Shown here piece by piece: positions 56,582 through 64,000 of a DNA stretch of 64,000 bases. The position numbers were made by a program, and so were the translations under genes. The notes under the pieces are model-generated. The model worked only from the letters and a program-made list of their open reading frames with translations, had not been told where the DNA came from and made no database searches. Each line of letters begins with the position of its first letter. The first letter of the stretch is position 1. Origin of the DNA: Pandoraea sp. ASV26 (GTDB lineage: Bacteria; Pseudomonadota; Gammaproteobacteria; Burkholderiales; Burkholderiaceae); assembly GCF_016428915.1 (NCBI RefSeq), contig NZ_JAELTP010000013.1, positions 1 through 64,000 on the forward strand, written 5' to 3'.

Positions 56582-57955
56582 TCAATCGCGCTCGGCGACT
56601 TGCACGGTGCGCATCAGGTCGATGCGCTTGAGCAGGTTCTCGGCGTACATGTCGAACGCCTTCAGGCGCGTGCCCGAGAGCGGTGCGACGGCCGCCACAT
56701 CCGTCGAGAACGGGTTGCGCGGAACGCCTTTGTAGCGCAGTTCGTAATGCAGATGCGGGCCCGTCGCCCAGCCCGTCTGACCGACGAAACCGATGACTTG
56801 GCCCTGCGTGACACGCGTGCCGGCCTTCATGCCCTGACCGAAGCCGGACAAGTGGGCGTAACGCGTCTGATAGTTGCCTGCGTGATCGATCTCGACCAGA
56901 TTGCCGTAGCCGTTCTGCGTGCCGACGAACTTGACGACGCCATCACCCGCGGCAAACACGCGCGTGCCGACGGGCGCTGCCAGATCCACGCCTTCGTGTT
57001 TCTTCCACTTGTGCTGGAACGGATGCTCGCGCCCGCCGAACGCGGACGAAATCCGCGAAAACTCGACGGGCGTGCGCAGGAATGCCTGCTTCAGGTTGCG
57101 GCCGTCAAAGCCGTAGTACGCGCCGCCGGGCGCACCCTGCGGATCGGCGTACCAGATGGCCTGATGCGTCTTGCCCTGATTGATGAATTCGATGGCGAGC
57201 ACGCGGCCGGTGCGAACGGTGCGATCCTGCTGCTTGATCACTTCATACACCATGCGGAAGCGGTCGCCGCGGCGCACGTCGCGCTGGAAGTTGATCACGC
57301 CGGAGAAGATGTTCACCATCTGCGCGACGACGGCGTCGGGCACGCCCGCATCGTCCATCGCGGTGAAGAAGTTGCCCGCAATGGCACCGGAGCGCATGGC
57401 CCATTCGGTGTCGTTGGCAAGCTGATCCATGCGCGCGCGCAGGCGGCCGGCGTCATTGCGCTCGATCACCAGTTGCTGGGCCGCCGCGCCGCTCGTCGAC
57501 AGCACCGTGGAGAGCGAAACGAGCTTGCCGTCTTCGTCGGTCTCGGCCTGCACGACCTGCCCCGGGGGCACGCCGATCAGACGCCGGGCGACGGCGTTCT
57601 CGCGGATGAAGCGCTCGGCGGCGGGGTCCTGGATCGACAGCCGCGAGAGCATGTCGCCAAGGGTTTCGCCGCGCCGCAGCGCCACTTGGTGGATAAAGGT
57701 CTGAGACTGCGCGTCGAGCTGCTGAATCTGTTTGGCCAGATCGGGAAAGGTAAGCGGCAACGTCACGCTCGCCCCGTTGCGCGCCGCTTCGGGCACCATG
57801 GGTGCCACGCCGAAAGCGGTCACCATTCCCAACGTCAGGGCCGAACCGACCGTCGCCACGATTTGCACCTTTCTGCGACGGTGCTTCGGCTGCGTGGGGT
57901 CGATCAGGGTCAGCAGTTCACGCGCAAAAAAATCACGGAGTTTTGGCCACATCAC
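56582..57955 (-). CDS. M23 family metallopeptidase (MepM-like peptidoglycan endopeptidase)
   Basis: 457 residues. An N-terminal membrane anchor lies at about 28-52 after a basic stretch (KHRRRKVQ). A LysM-like/OapA-type region follows (about 90-170: LRRGETLGDMLSRLSIQ), and the catalytic LytM domain is at about 315-420. Zinc ligands are the His and Asp of HEGVDLAAPVGT and the HLHYEL motif; a further His is in YAHLSGFG. All are intact, so it should be an active periplasmic endopeptidase that cuts peptidoglycan cross-links. It is divergent from tyrS. Confidence 0.9.
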   Translation of the reverse strand: MMWPKLRDFFARELLTLIDPTQPKHRRRKVQIVATVGSALTLGMVTAFGVAPMVPEAARNGASVTLPLTFPDLAKQIQQLDAQSQTFIHQVALRRGETLGDMLSRLSIQDPAAERFIRENAVARRLIGVPPGQVVQAETDEDGKLVSLSTVLSTSGAAAQQLVIERNDAGRLRARMDQLANDTEWAMRSGAIAGNFFTAMDDAGVPDAVVAQMVNIFSGVINFQRDVRRGDRFRMVYEVIKQQDRTVRTGRVLAIEFINQGKTHQAIWYADPQGAPGGAYYGFDGRNLKQAFLRTPVEFSRISSAFGGREHPFQHKWKKHEGVDLAAPVGTRVFAAGDGVVKFVGTQNGYGNLVEIDHAGNYQTRYAHLSGFGQGMKAGTRVTQGQVIGFVGQTGWATGPHLHYELRYKGVPRNPFSTDVAAVAPLSGTRLKAFDMYAENLLKRIDLMRTVQVAERD

Positions 57956-58152
57956 GTAAAATTCTGCGCAACTTACGAAAAAAGCCCGGGCGGAGCGACA
58001 CGCTTCGAGATTGCCTGCCGGAATTTGCGGGGCAACCCGGCGTCGCTTCGGCCCGAGCCGAGAATTGAGCCGCGATTATAGCAGACCCACCGTGGCCTCC
58101 GCCTTTACTGACTGTTTAAGGGAAACCCTGAGCCAGTCTGGACAATGATGTT

Positions 58153-59397
58153 ATGACAAGTGAACACACACTCACCTCGGAAAAGAAGTACCCCGTGACC
58201 GACGCCACGCGGGCCGCTCTGGCGATCGCCAAGCGCGGTTGCGATGAGCTTCTCGTGGAAGAGGAGTTCCTGCAGAAGCTGGCACGCAGCGAAGCGACCG
58301 GCAAGCCGCTGCGCATCAAGCTGGGCCTGGATCCGACGGCCCCCGACATCCACATCGGCCACACCGTGGTGCTCAACAAGATGCGCCAGTTGCAGGATCT
58401 GGGGCATACGGTCATTTTCCTGATCGGCGATTTCACGTCGCTCATTGGCGACCCGTCGGGCCGTAACAGCACGCGCCCGCCGCTCACCCGCGAGCAGATC
58501 GAGTCGAATGCCAAGACTTATTTCGAGCAGGCCGCCCTCGTGCTCGATCGCAACAAGACCGAGATCCGCTACAACAGCGAATGGTCGATGAAGCTGGGCG
58601 CCGACGGCATGATCAAGCTCGCGTCGCGCTACACCATGGCGCGCATGCTCGAGCGGGAAGACTTCACGAAGCGTTTCCAGGGCGGTGTGCCCATCGCCAT
58701 CCACGAATTCCTCTACCCGCTCATGCAGGGCTACGACTCGGTGGCGCTGGAGTCGGATCTGGAGCTCGGGGGCACGGACCAGAAGTTCAACCTGCTGGTG
58801 GGCCGCGAATTGCAGAAGCAGTACGGCCAGGAGCCGCAGTGCATTCTGACGATGCCGCTGCTCGAAGGGCTGGACGGCGTTGAGAAGATGTCGAAGTCCA
58901 AGGGCAACTACGTGGGCATCAGCGAGAAGCCGAGCGAAATGTTCGGCAAGCTCATGAGCATCTCCGACGATCTGATGTGGCGCTACTACGAGCTGCTCTC
59001 GTTCCGTTCGCTCGAAGAGATCGCCCAACTGCGCAAGGACGTCGAAGGCGGACGCAATCCGCGCGACGTGAAGGTGCTGCTCGCGCAGGAGATCGTGGCG
59101 CGTTTCCACTCGCAGGCCGACGCCGAGCGCGCGCTCGAGGACTTCAATGCCCGCGCCAGGGGCGGCGTGCCGGACGATATTCCGGAAGTCTCGCTCGACG
59201 GCGCACCGCTGGGCATCGCCCAACTGCTCAAGCAGGCGGGTCTGGTGCCGTCGACGTCGGAAGCCAACCGCAACATCGAGCAGGGCGGTGTGCGTATCGA
59301 TGGCGAGACGGTGTCCGACAAGGGCGCGAAGATCGAAGCCGGTACCTACGTCGTGCAAGTCGGCAAGCGCCGCTTCGCCCGCGTGACGCTCGCCTGA
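58153..59397 (+). CDS. tyrS: Tyrosyl-tRNA synthetase
   Basis: 414 residues. Class I signatures are HIGHTV (near 72) and KMSKSKGN (near 246). The tyrosine site [14 protein letters not shown] and a C-terminal S4 RNA-binding domain (about 350-414) are visible. Length and the short linker put it in the TyrZ/TyrRS-2-like type usual for beta-proteobacteria. It precedes dtd by 40 bases, pairing charging with D-Tyr-tRNA proofreading. Confidence 0.95.
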   Translation: MTSEHTLTSEKKYPVTDATRAALAIAKRGCDELLVEEEFLQKLARSEATGKPLRIKLGLDPTAPDIHIGHTVVLNKMRQLQDLGHTVIFLIGDFTSLIGDPSGRNSTRPPLTREQIESNAKTYFEQAALVLDRNKTEIRYNSEWSMKLGADGMIKLASRYTMARMLEREDFTKRFQGGVPIAIHEFLYPLMQGYDSVALESDLELGGTDQKFNLLVGRELQKQYGQEPQCILTMPLLEGLDGVEKMSKSKGNYVGISEKPSEMFGKLMSISDDLMWRYYELLSFRSLEEIAQLRKDVEGGRNPRDVKVLLAQEIVARFHSQADAERALEDFNARARGGVPDDIPEVSLDGAPLGIAQLLKQAGLVPSTSEANRNIEQGGVRIDGETVSDKGAKIEAGTYVVQVGKRRFARVTLA

Positions 59398-59437
59398 GCG
59401 TCGTCGGCCCGGTGTCCTCGCTGCCGTATCCCACGCC

Positions 59438-59905
59438 ATGATCGCGCTCATCCAACGTGTGCTCGAAGCCGCGGTGACGGTCGATGGCCGCACCGTCGGC
59501 GCTATCGGCCCGGGCCTGCTCGCGCTGGTGTGCGCCGAGCGCGGCGATACCGAGGCGAGCGCGGACAAGTTGCTCGCGAAGCTGCTCGGCTATCGCGTGT
59601 TTTCGGACGAAGCGGGCAAGATGAACCGCAGCGTGTCGAGCCTCGACGGTAACGGCGCAGCGGGCGGTTTGCTGCTCGTCTCGCAGTTCACACTGGCGGC
59701 CGACACCAACAGCGGTACCCGTCCGAGTTTCACGCCGGCGGCGAGTCCGGCCGATGGCAAGCGACTCTTCGATCATTTCGTGACGCAGGCGCGCGCGCGC
59801 CACCCGATCGTGCAGACGGGCGAGTTCGGCGCACATATGCGCGTCTCGCTCGTGAACGACGGGCCGGTCACGTTCTGGCTTCAGACGCGTCCCGACGCCG
59901 TCTGA
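59438..59905 (+). CDS. dtd: D-aminoacyl-tRNA deacylase
   Basis: 155 residues. It hydrolyses D-aminoacyl-tRNA (first defined for D-Tyr-tRNA). [20 protein letters not shown] (near 80) contains the conserved SQFTL motif, and NDGPVTFWL near 140 carries the cis Gly-Pro motif that gives chiral proofreading. It follows tyrS and is probably cotranscribed. Confidence 0.95.
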   Translation: MIALIQRVLEAAVTVDGRTVGAIGPGLLALVCAERGDTEASADKLLAKLLGYRVFSDEAGKMNRSVSSLDGNGAAGGLLLVSQFTLAADTNSGTRPSFTPAASPADGKRLFDHFVTQARARHPIVQTGEFGAHMRVSLVNDGPVTFWLQTRPDAV

Positions 59906-60061
59906 TCCGTCTTGGGGGGGGGCGGCGCTTGCGCCGCTCGCCACTCGTCCTATCCCGAAAATCGCTCGGAATCGTCCTGATGTGCGTGCCCTATTGCACG
60001 CGATTCGCATCGGTGTGATAACGTCGTCGGGTTCCGAAATGACAATGCTTGGGAGAATCTG

Positions 60062-60688
60062 ATGAAAGTCTGGAGTGACTCGTTTGCCGCCAATGGGGCG
60101 ATAGATGCACAGTTCGCCTTCGGCAAACCGGACGCGCAGTCGCACGTCGCGCTGTCGCAGAACAAGAATCCCCATCTGGCGTGGTCCGATGTGCCCGCCG
60201 GTACCCGTTCGTTTGTCGTGATCTGCACCGACAGCGACGTGCCGAGCCAGGGCGACGACGTCAACAAGGAAGGCCGCGAAGTGCCGGCGGACCTGCCGCG
60301 CGTCGATTTCTATCACTGGGTGCTCGTTGACGTGCCGGCATCGGTCTCCGAGATCCCGGCGGCCAGCCACAGCAATCACGTCACGCCGCGCGGCAAGTTC
60401 GGCCCGGACGCACTCGATGGCATGCGTCACGGTGTGAACGACTACACCGCATGGTTTGCTGGCGACGAGACGATGAAGGGCGATTACTACGGCTACGATG
60501 GCCCGTGCCCGCCGTGGAACGACACGATCGTGCACCACTACCATTTCACCGTGTATGCGCTCGACGTCGCGCGCGTGCCGCTCGAAGGCCGCTTCGGGGG
60601 CGATGACGTTCTCGCCGCGATCAAGCCGCATGTGCTTGGCAGCGCGAGCGTGACCGGCACCTACACGCTCAATCCGAAGGCCGTCTGA
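60062..60688 (+). CDS. YbhB/YbcL family Raf kinase inhibitor-like (PEBP) protein
   Basis: 208 residues, slightly longer than typical YbhB (about 160-190). The PEBP ligand pocket motifs are visible: CTDSDVP followed by FYHWVLVDVP, and GYDGPCPPWNDTIVHHYHFTVYALD near 140. There is no signal peptide, so it is cytoplasmic. GGGAG precedes the ATG. The role of bacterial PEBP proteins is unresolved. A run of nine G bases lies upstream at 59914-59922. Confidence 0.88.
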   Translation: MKVWSDSFAANGAIDAQFAFGKPDAQSHVALSQNKNPHLAWSDVPAGTRSFVVICTDSDVPSQGDDVNKEGREVPADLPRVDFYHWVLVDVPASVSEIPAASHSNHVTPRGKFGPDALDGMRHGVNDYTAWFAGDETMKGDYYGYDGPCPPWNDTIVHHYHFTVYALDVARVPLEGRFGGDDVLAAIKPHVLGSASVTGTYTLNPKAV

Positions 60689-60768
60689 GGGCGACGCCGC
60701 CTGCTTCTCGCTTCCCCTCTGGACTCACGCATCACGGCTAACGCCAAACGCATATTGCATTCGCATCG

Positions 60769-61485
60769 ATGACCGGCACGACGACGACCCTCACTTTGAT
60801 TCGCCACGGCGAGACCGACTGGAACCGCATCAAGCGGATTCAGGGGCATACGGACATTCCGCTCTCGAGCGAGGGTGAGCGTCAGGCGGTTTTGCTGGGG
60901 GAGCGCATCGCGCGCGAGGTCGCGGCGCAGGGACGCGTGTTCGACCATGTGCTCACGAGCGATCTGCGGCGTGCGGTGCAAACGGCGGCGCCCGTCGCGC
61001 ACGCATGCGGCTTGCCGCTCGTGCGCACGGCGAGTCTGCGAGAGCGGCACTACGGGATTTTCGAAACCCGCGTGCCCGACGAGATTCAGGCGGAATTTCC
61101 GCAGGACTACGCGCGTTGGCAGAGTCGCGATCCTGATTTTGTGATTCCCGGTGGCGAGTCGACGCGAGGTTTCTACACGCGCATCACGGATTTCGTCGCC
61201 CAACTCCTGCGCGACCACACGGGGCAGCATCTCGCGCTCGTGGCGCACGGTGGCGTGCTCGACTGCTGCTATCGGCTGGCAACGGGACTCGCGCTGTCCG
61301 AGCCGCGCGCCTATCCGTTGCTCAACGCCAGCGTGAACCGTCTGGCATACGACGGCGAGCGTTGGCACGTGCTGAGTTGGGGAGACGTTACGCATCTGGA
61401 CGACGCCGTGCGCGACGAAAGCAACGACAAGCCGGTGGATGTTGCTGTCTCGGCGACGGATCGCGTCGATCCGCGGGTGGTGTAA
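60769..61485 (+). CDS. Histidine phosphatase family protein (phosphoglycerate mutase-like)
   Basis: 238 residues. The catalytic LIRHGETDWN (His near residue 12), IQGHTDIPLSSEGERQA and the second His in LALVAHGGVLDC (near 158) define a cofactor-dependent phosphoglycerate mutase-like (GpmB/CobC-type) phosphatase. The C-terminal 30 residues are a variable acidic tail. The substrate is not evident. It is convergent with the DUF2236 gene. Confidence 0.88.
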   Translation: MTGTTTTLTLIRHGETDWNRIKRIQGHTDIPLSSEGERQAVLLGERIAREVAAQGRVFDHVLTSDLRRAVQTAAPVAHACGLPLVRTASLRERHYGIFETRVPDEIQAEFPQDYARWQSRDPDFVIPGGESTRGFYTRITDFVAQLLRDHTGQHLALVAHGGVLDCCYRLATGLALSEPRAYPLLNASVNRLAYDGERWHVLSWGDVTHLDDAVRDESNDKPVDVAVSATDRVDPRVV

Positions 61486-61585
61486 CGCGCTTCATTTGCG
61501 CCCCTGCATCTGTGGCGGGCGGGGCTGGCGTGGGAGGGCGATGGTGCCGGCGGTGCTGGCAATGTCATCGCGATCCGATGCGCGC

Positions 61586-62572
61586 TCAGCGCTCCAGCGA
61601 TGGCTGCACGACGGAGACCTCGGGGGTGGCCAACGCGCGGCGTCGCGCCCGATGGGCCACGCTGTTGCGCATCGACCAGCGGGCGACCTGCGCCATGTGA
61701 CGCACGGCAGGCCGCACCGTGAGGCGGCGCACCATCGACGTCTGACCGAAACCGAGCATCGTCTGTGACCAGTCCGGCAGCAGATCGATACCTGCCCGGA
61801 ACAACAATCCACTGAACACGCGCGCGCCCGCGAACGGCGCAGGCAGATTGCGCAACACGCGCACGACTTCTTCGGTGCGATCGCTCGCGCACAAGGCCGG
61901 GCGCATCGAGGCGAGGTAGTCGTCGATCTGCGACACGCTCATCGGCACATCGCGGGCGCCAAGGGCCACCGCAATGCGTGAAACTTCCGCGTAGTAACGA
62001 TCCTGCTCGCTGCGTGCGAACGCGGGGTTCTTGTAGACGAGATAGCTGCGCAGGAAGCTCGACGTCTCTGCCACATGGACCCACGTCAGAAGATCGGGAT
62101 CGTAAGCGGCATAAGGACGGCCGTCGGGGGCGGTGCCCTTGACCTGCAAGTGGATGCGTCGCACGCGCTCGAGCAGCGCTTCGGCGTCGGCCGTGTTGCC
62201 GAATGTCGTGCCGCCGATGAAGGTCGCGGTGCGGCGCAGACGGCCGATCACGTCCTGGCGGAACGTCGAGTGATCCCAGACACCGGCCATCGCGAGCGGA
62301 TGCAGCGACTGAAGCAGCAATGCGCTGATCCCGCCGATCATCATCGAGGTGAAGTCGCCGTGAACATGCCAGCAAGCGGCGTCGGGGCCGAACAGCCCGG
62401 GATCGCCGTCGGGCGTGTCGTAGTTCAGACGCGGTGCGCCGGGGCCGGATGTCAGGCTCACCAGCCGCATGGCGATCGCGTGCCGCAGGTGTCCCGACAC
62501 ACCGGTCACCGGTCCGGCGGGCCGCAGGGGCGCTGCCGGAGGGGGTGTCGGGAGGTCGTCGTGCGAGGACAT
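61586..62572 (-). CDS. DUF2236 / oxygenase MpaB family protein
   Basis: 328 residues. The family features ACWHVHGDFTSMMIGGISALLLQSLHPLAMAGVWDHS (near 65-105), IGGTTFGNTADAEALLERVRRIH and DLLTWVHVAETSSFL (near 160) match the latex-clearing-protein/MpaB haem-binding family. Members include rubber oxygenase Lcp and mycophenolic-acid oxygenase; the conserved His residues (H67, H101, H166 region) could bind haem. No partner gene clarifies its substrate. It lies 30 bases downstream of ruvB on the same strand. Confidence 0.85.
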   Translation of the reverse strand: MSSHDDLPTPPPAAPLRPAGPVTGVSGHLRHAIAMRLVSLTSGPGAPRLNYDTPDGDPGLFGPDAACWHVHGDFTSMMIGGISALLLQSLHPLAMAGVWDHSTFRQDVIGRLRRTATFIGGTTFGNTADAEALLERVRRIHLQVKGTAPDGRPYAAYDPDLLTWVHVAETSSFLRSYLVYKNPAFARSEQDRYYAEVSRIAVALGARDVPMSVSQIDDYLASMRPALCASDRTEEVVRVLRNLPAPFAGARVFSGLLFRAGIDLLPDWSQTMLGFGQTSMVRRLTVRPAVRHMAQVARWSMRNSVAHRARRRALATPEVSVVQPSLER

Positions 62573-62602
62573 GCGTCGTTCAGCGTAACGTGATGGCGGG
62601 CG

Positions 62603-63673
62603 TCACTTGCCGGTGGCGTCCGGCGACCAGAGCGAGCCGCTCTCCGGCGCGCTGCCGGGGGCGGTCAGTCCGAAGTGACGGAACGCTGCGAGGGTCGCGA
62701 CGCGTCCGCGCGGCGTACGTTGCAGGAAGCCCTGCTGAATCAGATACGGCTCGATCACGTCTTCGATGGTGTCGCGCTCTTCGCCGATGGCGGCGGCGAG
62801 GTTGTCCACGCCTACCGGGCCGCCGTCGAACTTGTGGAGCACGGCTTCGAGCAGTTTGCGGTCCATCACGTCGAAGCCGACCGGATCGACGTCGAGCATG
62901 CGCAGGGCGGCGTCGGCAACGGCGGCGGTGATGCGGCCGTCGGCCTTCACTTCGGCGTAGTCGCGCACGCGCCGCAGCAAGCGGTTGGCAATACGCGGCG
63001 TGCCACGTGCACGGCGGGCGATCTCAAAGGCGCCGTCGTCGGCAATGACCGCACCGAGCAAGCCCGCAGAGCGGCGCACGATGCCCGACAGTTCCTCGGC
63101 CGAGTAGAACTCCAGACGTGCCACGATGCCGAAGCGGTCGCGCAGCGGATTGGTCAGCATGCCGGCGCGCGTGGTGGCGCCGACGAGCGTGAACGGTTGC
63201 AGATCGAGTTTGACGCTGCGGGCCGCGGGGCCCTCGCCGATCATGATGTCGATCTGATAGTCCTCGAGCGCCGGATACAGAATTTCCTCGACGACCGGCG
63301 ACAGCCGGTGAATTTCGTCGATGAACAGCACGTCGTTGGGTTCGAGATTGGTCAGCAGTGCGGCGAGGTCGCCCGGACGCTCGAGTACGGGGCCCGACGT
63401 CTGGCGCAGATGCACGCCCATTTCGCGGGCGATGATGTGGGCGAGCGTGGTCTTGCCCAGCCCCGGCGGGCCGAAGAGCAGCACGTGGTCGAGCGGTTCC
63501 GAACGCTTGCGGGCCGCCTCGATGAAGATTTCCAACTGCTCGCGCACCTTGCGCTGACCGACGTATTCGTCGAGCAGCTTGGGGCGCAGCGCGCGCTCGA
63601 AGGCTTCTTCGTTGGGCGAGGCCGGGGTGGGCGCGATGATGCGCTCGGCGGCGAGTTTGTCGGTTTCGATCAT
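62603..63673 (-). CDS. ruvB: Holliday junction branch migration ATPase RuvB
   Basis: 356 residues. The start [28 protein letters not shown], Walker A ([15 protein letters not shown] near 70), Walker B ([12 protein letters not shown] near 119), sensor motif ([18 protein letters not shown]) and the winged-helix end ([18 protein letters not shown]) are all intact. RuvB drives branch migration with RuvA, and ruvC follows upstream on the same strand at the window edge. Confidence 0.97.
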   Translation of the reverse strand: MIETDKLAAERIIAPTPASPNEEAFERALRPKLLDEYVGQRKVREQLEIFIEAARKRSEPLDHVLLFGPPGLGKTTLAHIIAREMGVHLRQTSGPVLERPGDLAALLTNLEPNDVLFIDEIHRLSPVVEEILYPALEDYQIDIMIGEGPAARSVKLDLQPFTLVGATTRAGMLTNPLRDRFGIVARLEFYSAEELSGIVRRSAGLLGAVIADDGAFEIARRARGTPRIANRLLRRVRDYAEVKADGRITAAVADAALRMLDVDPVGFDVMDRKLLEAVLHKFDGGPVGVDNLAAAIGEERDTIEDVIEPYLIQQGFLQRTPRGRVATLAAFRHFGLTAPGSAPESGSLWSPDATGK

Positions 63674-63781
63674 GGCTGCATTGTAGCGCTTCGGACGTCG
63701 CTTGCCGGGGCGGGGCGACGGGATTTCCGGCAGCGCATCATGCGATGGCGGCGGCGCCTGGCCGCTCAGCCGATCGGTCCC

Positions 63782-64000
63782 TTAGCCGATCAGGCGCCCG
63801 CGTCGCACGCGCAGGCCCTTGGCCGCGAGGGCGGGGGAGACCTCGGCCAGCGCCGCGTACGTCTCGCCGCTGTGCGCGTGACAGATGGCCACGCCCAGCG
63901 CATCGGACGCGTCCTTGCCCGGCGTGCCGGTGAGCGTGAGCAGGCGCGTGACCATCTCCTGCACCTGTTCCTTTCGGGCGCGTCCGTAGCCGACCACCGC
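63782..64000 (-). CDS. ruvC: Holliday junction endonuclease RuvC (C-terminal part, cut by window edge)
   Basis: The minus-strand frame enters at 64000 and stops at 63782, giving the last 72 residues. [17 protein letters not shown] and the catalytic acidic motif [14 protein letters not shown] near the C-terminus identify RuvC. A 108-base gap separates it from ruvB; ruvA, usually between them, is not present there. Confidence 0.92.
   Translation of the reverse strand, partial: AVVGYGRARKEQVQEMVTRLLTLTGTPGKDASDALGVAICHAHSGETYAALAEVSPALAAKGLRVRRGRLIG

Overview
This window looks like chromosomal core sequence from a beta-proteobacterium of the order Burkholderiales. The genus is probably Pandoraea or a close Burkholderiaceae relative, inferred from gene order and high GC without any database search. 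Typical neighbourhoods are ubiE/Tim44-like/ubiJ/ubiB, fmdB-DUF502-aspS-nudB-clsB, gdhA-gltIJKL, pyrC-rnpB, rplM-rpsI, argC-erpA-anmK-M23-tyrS-dtd and ruvB-ruvC. I saw no insertion sequence, prophage, CRISPR array or tRNA gene. Both window edges cut genes: an amino-acid deaminase on the left and ruvC on the right.

Layout. 1-3.7 kb: a D-amino-acid utilisation module, with a PLP deaminase divergent from rpiR-type regulator, N-acyl-D-amino-acid deacylase and RidA; an inverted repeat lies in the shared promoter region. 3.8-4.9 kb: a small accessory pair, a two-helix membrane protein and a SycD/LcrH-like type III secretion chaperone, with no other secretion genes nearby. 5.0-9.1 kb (minus strand): queF, a cytosolic 5'-nucleotidase, ilvA and a MocA-like nucleotidyltransferase. 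9.2-12.7 kb: a VTT/DedA-like membrane protein and a Tat-exported molybdenum hydroxylase (iorAB type). 13.3-19.1 kb: a 1331-residue FAD/Fe-S oxidoreductase with an N-terminal DUF3683 region, then a CPA1 Na+/H+ antiporter. 19.1-25.1 kb: HIT protein, DUF971 protein and ubiquinone synthesis (ubiE, ubiJ, ubiB) around a Tim44-like membrane protein, then a TPMT-type methyltransferase. 25.4-32.1 kb: sodium:solute symporter, fmdB, DUF502, aspS, nudB, clsB.

32.3-39.9 kb: a fatty-acid beta-oxidation operon (tetR, acyl-CoA dehydrogenase, fused hydroxyacyl-CoA dehydrogenase/hydratase, thiolase, enoyl-CoA hydratase) facing a hot-dog thioesterase. 40.1-42.0 kb: an Atm1-type ABC exporter. 42.1-48.0 kb: LysR regulator, gdhA and the glutamate/aspartate importer gltIJKL; gdhA and gltI carry related palindromes about 115-120 nt upstream of their starts, suggesting one regulator couples glutamate uptake to catabolism. 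48.1-51.5 kb: class II amidotransferase, pyrC, DUF3025 protein, RNase P RNA. 51.6-55.2 kb: OsmC, ribosomal genes rplM-rpsI, argC, erpA. 55.3-64 kb: anmK, an M23 peptidase, tyrS, dtd, a PEBP-family protein, a histidine phosphatase, a DUF2236 protein and ruvB-ruvC.

The strongest candidates for something undescribed are: (1) a predicted ~97-nt small RNA at about 52358-52454, with its own sigma70-like promoter, a CU-rich anti-Shine-Dalgarno stretch and a strong intrinsic terminator, upstream of rplM; (2) the paired gdhA/gltI palindromes; (3) the isolated SycD-like chaperone with its hydrophobic partner; (4) the D-amino-acid module and its operator-like repeat.
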